DNA from: Paramecium pentaurelia
Lineage: Eukaryota > Ciliophora > Oligohymenophorea > Peniculida > Parameciidae
Direction: 5' to 3'
Length of the DNA stretch: 64,000 bases
Assembly (NCBI GenBank): GCA_905183005.1
Contig: CAJJDO010000015.1
Coordinates: forward strand, 632,587-696,586
Under the pieces are notes generated by a model. The model was not told the DNA's origin. It did not search any database and worked only from the letters and a program-made list of their open reading frames with translations. Position numbers and translations under genes: made by a program. Shown here in pieces: positions 33,421 through 45,687 of the stretch (its first letter is position 1; the number at the start of each line of letters is the position of its first letter).

Positions 33421-35850
33421 ATGGATTTGCAAAAGTTATCTAAGTTTTTGAAAAATGAAAAATCAATCGTGTAATATTTCAATGATACTTCCATCGAAAT
33501 CAAAGATGTTTGCAAATTTAATTTTGGATAAAGTAATCCCACTTATTAACTCTCTTTTAAGTATTTATGATCTAATATAAAAACAAGAAACTCAGACAAA
33601 AAGTTAGTTCTAAGAAAGAAACCTGATGGATAATTACTTCCTGGAGTAAAATATTTATTTATTGAATAGGCCCATCAAATAGAGAGAGAATATGAAATTA
33701 CTTTAAAGTTATCTTAAGTTTCTTTTCCTGTTGCTAAACCACTTGTCTTTTGCAAGGATAGTAGTATAATTGGAACTCCATTCTATGTTATGGAATTTGT
33801 AGAAGGCAGAATATTCAAGGATATCAAATTATAAGAATTAAGTAATTAAGAAAAATAACAAATCCTAAATGAATAGGCTAGAGTCCTGGCATAATTACAC
33901 TCTATAGATATACATAAATTAAAATTAGATCATCTAGGAAAGCCTGAGAATTATTATTAACGATAGATTGCTACATGGAGTAGACAATATAAATTGGCAG
34001 AAACAAATAATATACAAAGTATGGAAAATCTTCTCTATTGGTTACCATTAAATATACCTTAAAAGAATGAAAATGACATTATATGTTTATGTCATGGAGA
34101 TTATGCTTTGAATAATATCATATTCCATCCTACTAAACCTTAAATTTTGGCTGTAATTGATTGGGAATTAGCTACAATAGGTTAGTCATTTGCAGATATT
34201 GCTTATATGACTCAATTTTATTTTACAAGCTAATTCTAAAGTACAGCTCATTAGGGAGGAGTTAAAGGAATCTATGAATATCTTGGATTACCAAAATATT
34301 AAGATTTATTAAATGTTTATTTTAAATCTAGGAATATTAATCAATCTATTGATCTTAGATATCATACAGCATTTTCAATGTTTAGATTATCATCAATAGC
34401 ATAAGGAGTTTACAAAAGAGCTTTATAAGGAAATGCTTCTTAAAAAGAATAAGGATTGGAATTATTAAAATTATGTAAATAACTATCTTATGATGCTTGG
34501 GAATTGATAAATTAATTGACTGATAATGATCCCTTCAAATTGAAAGATTTAATCAAAAATGATATTCCAAGATGGGGAAGTTGGCCAGTATCTGACAGAG
34601 CAAAACATCTTTATTATAGAGTTAGAGACTTTTTAAAGATAGAATTCTTTCCTTATGAAAAATAATTAATTCATGAAGCAGAATCTAGACCACCTGAAAC
34701 TAGATGGAAACCATTATAAAAACTTCATGAAATTAAACTAAAAGCTAGAGAATAGGGTCTTTGGAACTTATTTTGTACTTACCCTGTTGTTGGAAAAGGT
34801 TTAACTAATTTAGAATATAGTTTTATTTGTGAATTAATGGGAAAGAGTGTTTTTGCTCCTGAAGTATTTAATTGTTCAGCACCTGATACTGGTAATATGG
34901 AATTGTTAATTCTATATGCAAATTAAGAATAAAAAATGAAATATTTATTACCTTTATTGCAAGGAGAAATTCGATCATGTTTTGCTATGACTGAACCATA
35001 AGTTGCATCATCTGATGCTACTAATATATAAACATCAATTACTAAAACAGAAAATGGATATAAAATTAATGGTAAAAAATGGTATATATCTGGTGCTGGA
35101 GATGAAAGATGTAAATTTGCAATTGTTATGGGTAAAACATCATAAGATACTTCAAAACCTCATTAATAATAATCAATGATTTTAGTTGATTTACCTCATC
35201 CAAATGTAAAAATAACTAGACCTATGCATGTTTTCTTTACAGATGAGGCTCCTCATGGTCATATGGAAATGGTGTTTGATAATGTTGAAGTTCCTAAATC
35301 AAATCTTATATGGTAAGAAGGAAAAGGATTTGAAATGGCATAAGGAAGATTAGGTGGTGGAAGATTACATCATTGTATGAGACTTATTGGAATGACTGAA
35401 AGAGTATTAGATTTAATGATGCAGAGAGGAGAAAGGAGAATTATATTTAAATAAAAAATGAAAGATGTTGGTTCATTCTAATAAAAGTTAGGAGAATTAT
35501 AAACACAATTATCAGCATGTAGATTAGTTGTATTGAATGCAGCTATGCAAATAGATATCTTAGGTAACAGAAGTAGATATATATTTAAAATTTTGAGTGA
35601 ATGTAAAGCCTTTGTTCCTAAAGTCACATAAAATATTATTGATGAAGTCATTTAAATATTTGGAGCTGAAGGTGTTAGTCAAGATTAAGTGTTATCTTTA
35701 GCTTTTATTTAAGCCAGAACTTTAAGAATAGCAGATGGACCTGATGAAGTACATTATAGATAAGTGGCCAGATTAGCTTATTCTTTATAATCAAAGAATG
35801 AGTTATTATAAGCTGATGGATATGGATTACCAACCTTATCTAAATTATGA
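33421..35850 (+). CDS. ACAD11: ACAD11-type fusion: aminoglycoside-phosphotransferase-like kinase + acyl-CoA dehydrogenase, 800 aa
   Basis: One 27-bp intron. Residues ~25-330 are an APH-like kinase: FGQSNPTYQL, LVLRKKPDG, then the catalytic CHGDYALNNIIFHP and metal-binding VIDWELATIG. Residues ~385-795 are an acyl-CoA dehydrogenase: CFAMTEP, GKKWYISGA, ADGPDEVHYRQVARL. This order defines ACAD10/11, which process 4-hydroxy fatty acids via 4-phosphoryl intermediates in beta-oxidation. The protein ends in Ser-Lys-Leu, a canonical peroxisomal targeting signal, with no mitochondrial presequence, so peroxisomal action is predicted. Motifs look intact. Confidence 0.93.
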
Positions 35851-35889
35851 CATTTCTTAGAAAATGAATAATATATAAAATATAACAAA

Positions 35890-37900
35890 TCAAAAGAATT
35901 CTTTTTATTATTATATTGATTTAGACAATTCCTTACATTTTGATATTACTGTATTTCCATATGATTATTAATTCATTCCTTATTATTATATAGTATATAT
36001 TCTTTGACGAACTGATGATTTTTCATATTATTATAATTTACTAACATAATTATCTGCCATTTTCTTTAAGTCCTATATATATATATATATATAATATGAT
36101 TTACATTAAATACATCTTTGTAAATCTATTTTCCATCTTTATCATCTAATTAATCTGTACTCATTAACATGGATGGTTACTTTTAGATATATTTCATGTC
36201 TTATATTAATTTATCAGATATCATCTTTTTCTATTATTGATCTTTAAATGAATTAATATTTTTCAATTTTGAATTTGCTTTTTAAACTTCCATATAATAT
36301 AAGGATTTGGCTTCAATTAAATTAAATATTGCCATTTTTGTTTATTAGTTTATTTCTCTTTTATTATCCCTAGAACTCTTTGATCTTAACATTGATCTTT
36401 CAGTTTTCAATTACTTCTATTCATCACTATTTATAGAAATATTAGTCTCCATATCTTTACTAAGTTCATTATAGGAATAAAAAGACTCTTTCCTTAAAGA
36501 ACCTTAGATTTATGAATCCAAATATTTCATTGATTCTCTATCTGATTTAATATAAGAAAAACTTTCTTTCTTAATGTTTTTCTTTGGAAAAATTAATTAT
36601 TTTAGATTTGTATTAGGAGATGATGGTTAATTTTAAGATGGTTTCAAATTAATATTAATTGTTGTATCATAATATTAAGATATTGGTTAATTTTACTACA
36701 TAGTTGGACTATTTTATCGTTTATCCTTTTTATTTAATATAATAGAACATCTCTTATTAGTTTAAATAAATTAATATTTGGTTCTAAAATATGCTTGATT
36801 ATTGAGTTCCTATATTTGATATTTCTTATAGAAATGTTCATCTATATAATTAGGTTTTTCTTCTGCCTTAATTTCTGGAATTTCATACATAAATGACATT
36901 ATTTTTTATATCTCTCCTTATTCTTAGAGATAAATCTATAATTTATAATTGTGTTATTTAATATAATCTTTCAATAATTTAGATTATTCTCCATTATTTT
37001 AATTATGTTTGTTTAGATAATACAATAATTTTATTAGTTCCTAATACTTTGACAAATTATCAGAATATAGATAAGAGAGGCAAAGTAAAAAAAATATATG
37101 AAATAGCATAATCATCTAAATTCAATTTTAACTTTATTACTTATCTGATAGCATATTTTTTGACTTCATCTTTTGGCAAACTTTTTTCAATTTTATAATT
37201 TATTATTTAATTTATATTTTTTTGAATTTTAACTAGACCATTTTCAAATTCAATGCTAGCTAATTAATAACTTTTGACTATAATTAAATAATTACTTCTA
37301 ATTTTATAATAACATATTTCCCATAATTATATCAGTCCATAGATCTCTTGAAGAATATTACCAAATCTAATAAAGGATAAAATGAATAAAAAAATACATT
37401 AAACTTAAATCCATTTAATTATTCTAACACCTATTTTGAAGCATTACAATAAAAATATGATAAATGATATGATTCTTCTTTATGAAACTTTATGCTCATA
37501 TTCTATGTATACTTCAGCAATTCATATAAATAAAATTGAATCATTTTAATGTCTGGAATTAAATAATATTATAAATTACTTGGCTTTTTATGCTTAAATT
37601 ATGATCTTATCAAATCATACCATTATTATAAGAATTACTTTGTCTTACTGATTACAATCAATGCAGTTTTTTTATAAAAAGACACATTTCTATAAAGGTA
37701 ACTCTCTAAAATTTTGTTTAAAGAATAAACTTATCTTCTCAAAATTTCCATTTCTTATTATTTATTCAGAATAACATTGTTATTTTTAAATCTCTCTAGT
37801 AATTATATATTCTTTCTAGGACAACCCTATAAATAATTGTGAAGCTGATAACCTTTCTAATTAATTTTGTGGATTCTTTTAAATAGTTTTCATTTGACAT
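35890..37900 (-). CDS. hypothetical protein, about 629 aa
   Basis: Four introns (26, 38, 25, 32 bp) give an open frame ending 39 bp from the convergent ACAD11-like gene. The N-terminal half looks alpha-helical (LERFKNNNVILNKQQEMEIL, IKMIQFYLYELLKYTQNM) and the C-terminal half is polar, with many Ser/Lys/Gln and possible phosphosites (SFSYIKSDRESMKYL). The 32-bp intron holds a (TA)n run at about 36072-36092. No family recognised. The 38-bp intron is at the upper size limit for this genome and is the weakest part of the model. Confidence 0.55.
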
Positions 37901-38499
37901 ATTATAATATAAATATTAGTATTAACTTCTAGAATGTAAAGTACTTAATAATCATTACTAATATTCAAACATGAATAATATAAATATCATAATTTGTATT
38001 TAACTTAGAAATACTACATATTTTCTATGTTATAATAATATTAGAAAAATTGTAATTACTTTGACTGAATTACAAAATATTAATAATTATTGCTTACAAT
38101 AAACAAATACTACTAAGAGAATTGAATTCAATATAATATGTTATAGTATAAGAAATACATCAGCAAATAAATAATTGAATAAAATGGAAGAATCTGATAG
38201 AAATTATAATCTGATAATCCATTTAATTAGAATTATAGTGTCGATAATTAAATAGGAATCAATAGAAAAGCTAATTTATCTTATTATATATTTTGTGATT
38301 TAATTCTGTAGGATTCTAATGAATAAATTAACAAATTAAATAAATTGATTTTAAAGTAGGCTATCCTCAATAAATGAGAAATATGTATATATTTATTTTT
38401 TCTGATTCCAGTTTTTAACTTACTAAATAATTATTCAAATCCTATTGATGATTACTTTAATTTTTTGTTTTGGTTATAAATATTTTTATAAAATAATTG
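37901..38499. other. spacer with a non-resolvable open stretch
   Basis: 599 bp. The latter part (and its copy at 39260-39575) contains open frames with protein-like content, for example SDNPFNQNYSVDNQIG and SNEQINKLNKLIL, which no intron of normal size connects to an ATG or to the next gene. It may be a 5' exon hidden by a sequence error near the contig end. Confidence 0.35.
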
Positions 38500-39146
38500 A
38501 TGTAACCTTACTATGATAAAGACACTGATGATGAATGTAAATTTAATAAAAATCCTATCTTAGTTTCTGATAATACTTCACTTGAAGGAATGAATTATAG
38601 ACCACAAACAGCTCCACCAAGTCCAATTACAGAACTTGAAGAATTCAAAAGGTTTTTGATCCAATCATATTATAGATAACGCGAATTTTATATTTTGGAA
38701 AAAGCTTAACATTACTAAAATTAATTAATTTAAAGAGATTTACATAAATATGATCTAGATAATCCTGAAGGTTAACGAAGTTGTAAAAAATACTTAAAAA
38801 CATTGGAGGAAATCTGTATTGTATTTATTTACTTTAAATATTCTTTTTAGATTTATTAAGTGAAAACTTTATCAAGAGAATACAGAAATTCATTTTCAAA
38901 AGCTTATAAGATATTATATAAGGAAGATAGATTATGTTATCTTACTGAAATATTAGATAGTGCATAAGAAGGTTTATTTAAAAAAATATTTATAGGCTTT
39001 CCTTACTTATGGGTTAATTCTGAAAAATTTGTTTTTTCATCTGATGTACTAAATAAAGGATCTAAGTTAATAGAATTATTTTATAAAGTTTAACATTTTA
39101 TTAGACTTTCATATTCTAAAACACTTAAAGAAAGTCCTGATTTCTC
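38072..39146 (+). repeat. first copy of an exact 1,075-bp direct repeat
   Basis: Begins acaaaatatt and ends gatttctc. The same sequence, as far as I compared it, is found at 39148-40222 at a fixed offset of 1,076 bp, and the two are separated only by an N. This looks like two overlapping contig ends left unmerged. Confidence 0.95.
38500..39146 (+). pseudogene. truncated duplicate of the 39576-41299 gene
   Basis: Identical to the first part of the gene that starts at 39576 (MQPYYDKDTDDE...), including its 30-bp intron, but cut off at the N at 39147 after LKESPDFS. Almost certainly an assembly duplicate rather than a biological partial gene. Confidence 0.85.
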
Positions 39147-39147
39147 N
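39147..39147. other. single ambiguous base (N), contig junction
   Basis: The only N in the window. It sits exactly between the two copies of the 1,075-bp repeat, marking a join of sequence contigs. Confidence 0.95.
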
Positions 39148-40222
39148 ACAAAATATTAATAATTATTGCTTACAATAAACAAATACTACTAAGAGAATTG
39201 AATTCAATATAATATGTTATAGTATAAGAAATACATCAGCAAATAAATAATTGAATAAAATGGAAGAATCTGATAGAAATTATAATCTGATAATCCATTT
39301 AATTAGAATTATAGTGTCGATAATTAAATAGGAATCAATAGAAAAGCTAATTTATCTTATTATATATTTTGTGATTTAATTCTGTAGGATTCTAATGAAT
39401 AAATTAACAAATTAAATAAATTGATTTTAAAGTAGGCTATCCTCAATAAATGAGAAATATGTATATATTTATTTTTTCTGATTCCAGTTTTTAACTTACT
39501 AAATAATTATTCAAATCCTATTGATGATTACTTTAATTTTTTGTTTTGGTTATAAATATTTTTATAAAATAATTGATGTAACCTTACTATGATAAAGACA
39601 CTGATGATGAATGTAAATTTAATAAAAATCCTATCTTAGTTTCTGATAATACTTCACTTGAAGGAATGAATTATAGACCACAAACAGCTCCACCAAGTCC
39701 AATTACAGAACTTGAAGAATTCAAAAGGTTTTTGATCCAATCATATTATAGATAACGCGAATTTTATATTTTGGAAAAAGCTTAACATTACTAAAATTAA
39801 TTAATTTAAAGAGATTTACATAAATATGATCTAGATAATCCTGAAGGTTAACGAAGTTGTAAAAAATACTTAAAAACATTGGAGGAAATCTGTATTGTAT
39901 TTATTTACTTTAAATATTCTTTTTAGATTTATTAAGTGAAAACTTTATCAAGAGAATACAGAAATTCATTTTCAAAAGCTTATAAGATATTATATAAGGA
40001 AGATAGATTATGTTATCTTACTGAAATATTAGATAGTGCATAAGAAGGTTTATTTAAAAAAATATTTATAGGCTTTCCTTACTTATGGGTTAATTCTGAA
40101 AAATTTGTTTTTTCATCTGATGTACTAAATAAAGGATCTAAGTTAATAGAATTATTTTATAAAGTTTAACATTTTATTAGACTTTCATATTCTAAAACAC
40201 TTAAAGAAAGTCCTGATTTCTC
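39148..40222 (+). repeat. second copy of the 1,075-bp direct repeat
   Basis: Matches 38072-39146; sequence then continues (atcgaaatta) into the rest of the gene, so this copy is the one in true context on its right side, while the first copy is in true context on its left. Confidence 0.95.
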
Positions 40223-41299
40223 ATCGAAATTATTAAAATAAGATATTATAAGGATATTAGAAGATTTTGATAAGATTTGGGTTGATTTCGAAAGAGTATT
40301 TATTTAAATATATATTTATAGCTTTATGTTAAAGAATTGATGGACATAGAAGCAAAAGCCAGAAGATTTATACTTTTAGCAATAGAAATTGATAAAGAAA
40401 TGACATCTATAGAAATAAGAGAAAAATTAAGAGGTAAAATACTTGTAACTAGTGAAAACTATATTTAAAAAAAAGAACAAGTATTATTTTAATTTAAAAT
40501 TATAAGTTCTGTAAAGTTATTGCATAAATAAATTCAGTTGCAAATGTAGAAGGTAAAGGAAGAGATGATTTAGGAATAAATATTCTTTTGGAAGCAGAAG
40601 GTATCACAAGAAGAGTAACAAAAGAGTAATCTAGTGCTGTTCGTAATTTAGCTGATAGTATTAAATCAAAGTAAATTTACATTTCAAATTAGTTTTTAAA
40701 AATTTCGAGAATAAATGAGGAAATATGAAGGTAACATTGAAATGGTTGATCCTTAATTAAAAAATAACTAAGAACTAGTAGATTTATTAGTTGAATATGA
40801 ATCTTAATGGGAAAAAGGATTATATTATTTATTAGATCCTACAAAATGTTAATAATTAATGTACTTTTCACATATAATTGAAACTACTGCAGAAAAATAT
40901 AATTAATTTTAAGAATAATTAGAATGCAGAGATTCTGATATATTTGTAACCATTCCTTGTTTGATTGCTTTGAAATATTTAGAAAATGAGGATAGAAATA
41001 TTTGTACTTATTTCTTGCCAAAATTAAAAGAGGAAACTTCGAAATTATATCAATAATATGTTCAATTAAAAAATGAATTTTTAGAATGGAGAAATTTACA
41101 TACAAAATAATATGAATATTATAATATTTTGGAAAAATAATTATTGGGAATACCTTTAAATGAGAAAGAATAAATTGCACTAAAAAATTTCAAATTAGAT
41201 AATATTATGTAAAAAATTCGATAAATGTCTATTGAATTATAAAGATATAATGCAATAGAATGGAATTACTTTATTGATGCAGCTATCAACAATAATTGA
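39576..41299 (+). CDS. hypothetical helical protein, about 539 aa
   Basis: From ATG at 39576 four introns (30, 26, 26, 22 bp) give an open frame. It begins MQPYYDKDTDDE, then RPQTAPPSPITELEEFKRF. The body is helical: KTLSREYRNSFSKAYKIL, DLGINILLEAEGITRRV, QWEKGLYYLLDP. It shows no recognised domain; a helical scaffold is a guess. The true start may lie further upstream (ATG at 39260), but no normal intron links it. The 5' half is duplicated at 38500-39146 by the contig join. Confidence 0.6.
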
Positions 41300-41712
41300 T
41301 AATTTTTAAATTTATATATTTAATTATGTTAAGTACAATCTCTTTCTTTATTATAAATTTAATAATAATTATTAATAGCATAAAAGAGATAAATTAAAAC
41401 GTTGAAGTAATTACATAAATATTAACTCAAAATTTGTTTAAACAAAAAATAAATAAAGAATTTAAATGAAATATCTTAGTAAATTAATAGTAAAATCTAT
41501 ATTTTAATTAAAATAAAATAGTTTATATCATATATTTTCTATTATAATTAAATGCAATACTTTTGATAAATCCTTCTATTAAATATATTTTAATATTTAT
41601 AGTTTTTAAATTCAAGATATATTTATAAATACATAAATTATAGCTTTTAGAGAGTCTATTGATCTTGTTATTTATATTAATTAATTTTTTATTAAATTTT
41701 TAGAAACAAATA
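41300..41712. other. intergenic, AT-rich
   Basis: 413 bp of AT-rich spacer between plus-strand genes; nothing recognised. Confidence 0.6.
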
Positions 41713-41935
41713 ATGGTATAATTTTGAGTAATAAAATATAGAATAATGAAGATGAAATGGAAAAATAGGCTAGATTAATGGCAGAGAAATATAAAGATGG
41801 ACCTAAAAAGAAGGGAGCTTTGGTGAAGAAAACATAAGAAGTATTTTCTTTTAAATAAATTATTTTTAGAGAACTTAATTTGATTCAGCAACTCATGAAA
41901 TGTAAAAATAGGCATAATAGCATCCTCCGAAATGA
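41713..41935 (+). CDS. minimal endosulfine-like protein, 55 aa
   Basis: Two introns (26 bp directly after the ATG codon, then 29 bp). The spliced product, 55 residues, begins MNNEDEMEKQARLMAEKYK, then GPKKKGALVKKTQ and ERTQFDSATHEMQKQ. The layout resembles the core of alpha-endosulfine/ARPP19 (Igo): a short acidic helix with KY, a Gly/Lys segment, then FDS followed by a helix. In animals the FDSGDY serine is phosphorylated by Greatwall, creating a PP2A-B55 inhibitor. Here FDS is kept but GDY is ATH. The family call is an inference from short motifs. Confidence 0.4.
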
Positions 41936-42199
41936 CAATTTGATAAGTATTAAAATATTATCTAATAAATAAACTCACTTATTGTTTAAGTTTGTCTCAT
42001 CTATCTGAATCCCATAAAATTATCTTATTTGATATCAATCTGATAATCTTTAAAGACATATTGAATTATTATCAATATAATAGGTCAAAGCTTACTAAAT
42101 ATTATATTTAAATTAGAATTGCCAATATTATTAGATATTCAAATCAATTATTATTTTGATAATAAGATAAAGCATACAAATAAATTATTAATAGTGCTT

Positions 42200-43093
42200 A
42201 TGAAAGTAAAAATATTTTTAGGAGAATATACATATGTATATCGTGGAAGTATAGATTTAAGAGAAATTAATGAATTTGTTAAAACATTGACAAATAGAGC
42301 ATTCATAATAAAATGGAAGGATCAGGAAGATGATTTAATTACTATATCTATGAAATAGGATTTAGTATATTTCTATTAATAATGGACTCAAAATTAATCT
42401 ACAAATAAATAATCATTCAAACTATTTGTTCATGAGATGCCTTTAATAATTCAGAATCCTTAAACTACATAATTGTAATCATAATCACAAATATAATCTA
42501 AATTATATAGTCCTTGTTAAAGATAATCAAATAGTAAGTAAAACTAAGGAATAAGTTAATTTACTTTTGGTTTATAACTAAATGAATAAGCAAAGAGTCA
42601 GGAATTTCAAAAAGAACGACATTCACAATAGATAAATTTATAATAAATAGTTGAAATATAGGGTTCTTCTAAAAATATTAGCAATCAAAATTTAGATAAA
42701 ATACAATAATAGTATTATATGAATGAAGATGGAAAAAGATAGAGAATTTTATACGATTTTAATAATATTAATTCATAAGATTTATTGTTTTTTATGAATA
42801 TGGATATGAAATAAAGTATAAATAAAAAAGAATTTACTGAAATTTAAATCGCAAGTGATGATGATGATGATGATGATGAGATGATTGATAATAATAAGGA
42901 TAATGATATGTAGATAATTGATTGTAAAAATATCTATTGTGATTATTGTTCTGATAAAATATAATGCAATGATGAGTTAACTATAATATATACATGTTAA
43001 TTTTGTGAAGATTTTCATGCTTGTAAATAATGTTTTGATCAATATTAAGAATAAGTTCATTTACATCAATTAAAAGAAAATATTCTTCAATGA
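42200..43093 (+). CDS. PB1 + ZZ zinc-finger protein (p62/NBR1-like architecture), 297 aa
   Basis: Intronless. Residues 1-65 look like a PB1 domain: MKVKIFLGEYTYVYRG, a conserved basic start, then FIIKWKDQEDDLITI with the OPCA-type acidic patch. A Gln/Ser-rich linker and a run of Asp follow. Residues ~245-290 are a ZZ-type zinc finger: YCDYCSDKI, YTCQFCEDFHACKQCF, then paired His. PB1 plus ZZ is the plan of sequestosome-1 and NBR1, selective-autophagy adaptors. No LIR or UBA domain is apparent, so the autophagy role is only suggested. Another ATG-less extension upstream is not used. Confidence 0.75.
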
Positions 43094-43136
43094 TTATTTT
43101 GTAATTTGTTTTAACAACTATTTAATTATCACACTA

Positions 43137-43589
43137 TCATCTATTTGACCAAGGGGAAATCAAAGAAAAATCATTTTTTGAATTATTTTCGCTTCTTAAT
43201 TCTAATTTCTAATCAAAAAACATTCTTGATTTTCCAAAGTTCAAACTTTTTATATTAAGTTTTGGAACACTCTTTATTGAACGTGCAGTTGATATTCTTG
43301 ATTTTTCATAGCTTTTTAGAGGTCTTTGATATTACAACTAATTTGATAATGAAACAGTGATTATAGATGGTATATGTATAGTTTATTTTGGACTTAATAA
43401 TAATGTATACTTAGATTCATTACAGATTTTTCTTGGCATGAAACATATCTTCTTTTATCTTTATTAGATATATTATTTTGCTCTTATGATAATATCTGAA
43501 TCCAATTTAGAAGGAGGCTTAAAATTTGGAAATAGCTTATCATATTAGGATTTCATAAATATTTATATATTTATTTTTATGAGTTCCAT
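43137..43589 (-). CDS. hypothetical basic protein, 150 aa
   Basis: Intronless. MELIKINIQIFMKSQYDKLF, then polar and basic with Ser and Lys: KYTLLLSPKQTIHIPS, RISTARSIKSVPKLNIKSL. No domain recognised. Converges with the PB1-ZZ gene (43 bp between the stops) and diverges from the TBC gene. The frame is open upstream of the ATG, so the start could be further out. Confidence 0.5.
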
Positions 43590-43675
43590 TCCTTCATTAA
43601 GCTTTTCTATAGTATAATATTAAAAACTATTAGTCTGTTATATTGAAATAAATTTAGATATTAAATCAATAATTG
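43590..43675. promoter_or_regulatory. 86-bp bidirectional spacer
   Basis: Separates the divergent starts of the basic hypothetical gene and the TBC gene; both core promoters must lie in or near this AT-rich stretch. Confidence 0.4.
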
Positions 43676-45687
43676 ATGGAGAGTATTTAAGATCTAAAAA
43701 CTTTGATGTATAACTATTTACTTATATTTCAAGTGGTCATAATTTTAATGCTGTCAATTTTAGTAAATATATGATAAACAATGATTTTTCGGATGTTGAT
43801 TAATTAATTAAGCATTGTAAATTAGAGAGTACTGGATAAAGATTCAATATCTGGAGACTATTTCTAAGGTAAATAATATATTATAAACTTAGAATATATT
43901 CAAAAGAAGATTCATTTACATAAAAAATAGAAAAGTTAACTAAACTAAGAGAAAATTATAAAGTATTAGAAAATAAGCATTTGAAAACTTCAAGTACATC
44001 AACTCAAATTCAAATTGAAGAACAAACTAAAAAGGGACCATTAGGAGGTCCTCTTGGAGGTCCATTAGGAGGTGGTAAATAAAAATAATAATCATCTAAT
44101 GCAATTGATAATGTAGAATTGAGAAATGAAATCAGAAAAGATGTTGAAAGAACCTATCAAGAATTTGAATTCTTCTCTTCAAAAAGGGTTTAATAAATAC
44201 TTACAACAGTATTATTTATTTGGTGTAAAGAGAATAGTGAGATATCATATAGATAAGGAATGAATGAAATTGCTGCTTCTTTAATATATATATACACTAA
44301 AGAGGCATTATATAAGGAAGAAGTTGAAAAATATGAAGAAGTAAATATCATCAAAATTAATAGGCAACTGAAGAAGAAATTAATATTCTTTTGTAATTTA
44401 ATTCTTGGGAATATGCTGAACCAGATATTTATATCTTATTCACTGCCTTAATGAATGATGGTTAACATATGGAAATGTTTCGACCTAATTATACAGAATA
44501 ATAAAAAATTAAACTTTAAAGTAAGAAGCCAAGTGCTATTCTAACAAGAGTTGCAAAATTATAAGATATTCTATTAAAGTAAGTGGATTTGCCTTTGTTT
44601 AGACATCTAAAACTTCTTCAAGTTGAATTCCAAATATTTTTATTAAAATGGATAAGGTATTTATATATAGTCATATTTATTAGATGTATGTTTACTAGAG
44701 AATTATCATTAATAGAATCATTTTCAGCATGGGATGCAATTTTTTAGGATTTTTTATTATAATAAAGTGATTCATTATTCTTTATAGATTGTATAGCTAT
44801 TGCTATGATAATATACTTAAAAAATTAATGTAAGTTAATATAAATATATTTAGTAATGGAATGTGAAGAATCTAGTTAATGTTATCAAAGATTTTTAAAA
44901 TTCCCAAAAATATCCAATCTTTCTAGTTTATTAGATACAGCAACATAAATAAGAACTATATTGATATCTCAAAAATCATCTAATAATTTGGATGATAATA
45001 TTGAAGGAACAGAAAAAATAGAAAAATTAATAAATCCTACATTTTTTGTTTGTGATAATGTATATTCAAATGTTTAAAATTAAAAAGATAATAATAAAAG
45101 TTAAGAATAACTTAAATAATCCTAAATAAAATCTTAATAAATTATTACAAAAACTGAAGAAGAATAATCTTAATCACCATAATCATAAATTAATGAAAAA
45201 TAACCTATTAAATAATAAGAATCATAATAAGTATTCTTTGATGAAAAGATAATGTAATCAAATACAAAGGCTTAAAAATCATAGTTTAATGTTGAAGAAA
45301 AAGTTTAATAAAAAGAATCAAATTAAAATAATGAATAAAAGTAAATTGAAATAAGATTATCAATAAAGGCAGTTTAAGATATATGTGTAACAATAGAGGA
45401 AGCCTTTAATGTGATTAAGAAAAGCAATAATAGGTATATTTTGATGTTCTAATTAATTTAGTTAAAATCATTAAGAATTAATAATTAGTTTGGCTGAAAT
45501 TAAATAATATCTAAACAAATAAATAGATTAAGTTGAAGAAAAATAAGGAAATTAATAAGATGCTGGTTAAAAAAATAATTATAATGGTTTTGTAATAAAG
45601 AAATCAATTACAGGATAATAATAATTACCATAAGAAGATAATGGACTTAAAAGCAAGATGGCAGGTTTCTTTAAAAAAAAATGGTGA
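43676..45687 (+). CDS. TBC-domain Rab GTPase-activating protein (TBC1D5-like), 619 aa
   Basis: Six introns (26, 24, 23, 27, 24, 28 bp). The TBC domain starts with RFNIWRLFLR. After an inserted low-complexity loop with GPLGG repeated three times comes the arginine finger motif IRKDVERTY (IxxDxxR) and the glutamine finger YRQGMNEI (YxQ), both intact, so GAP activity is expected. Then FTALMNDG, HLKLLQVEFQIFLLKWIR and FTRELSL complete the fold. The gene ends in a long Gln-rich tail. A big insertion between the first helix and the finger recalls TBC1D5 (retromer/autophagy). Confidence 0.85.

Noticed and set aside
38072..40222. Recent tandem gene duplication
   Set aside because: Zero divergence and an N exactly at the boundary fit an unmerged contig overlap better.
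42119..42199. N-terminal extension of the PB1-ZZ protein from a TTG start
   Set aside because: No ATG; the PB1 domain begins at the ATG at 42200 and the extension looks random.
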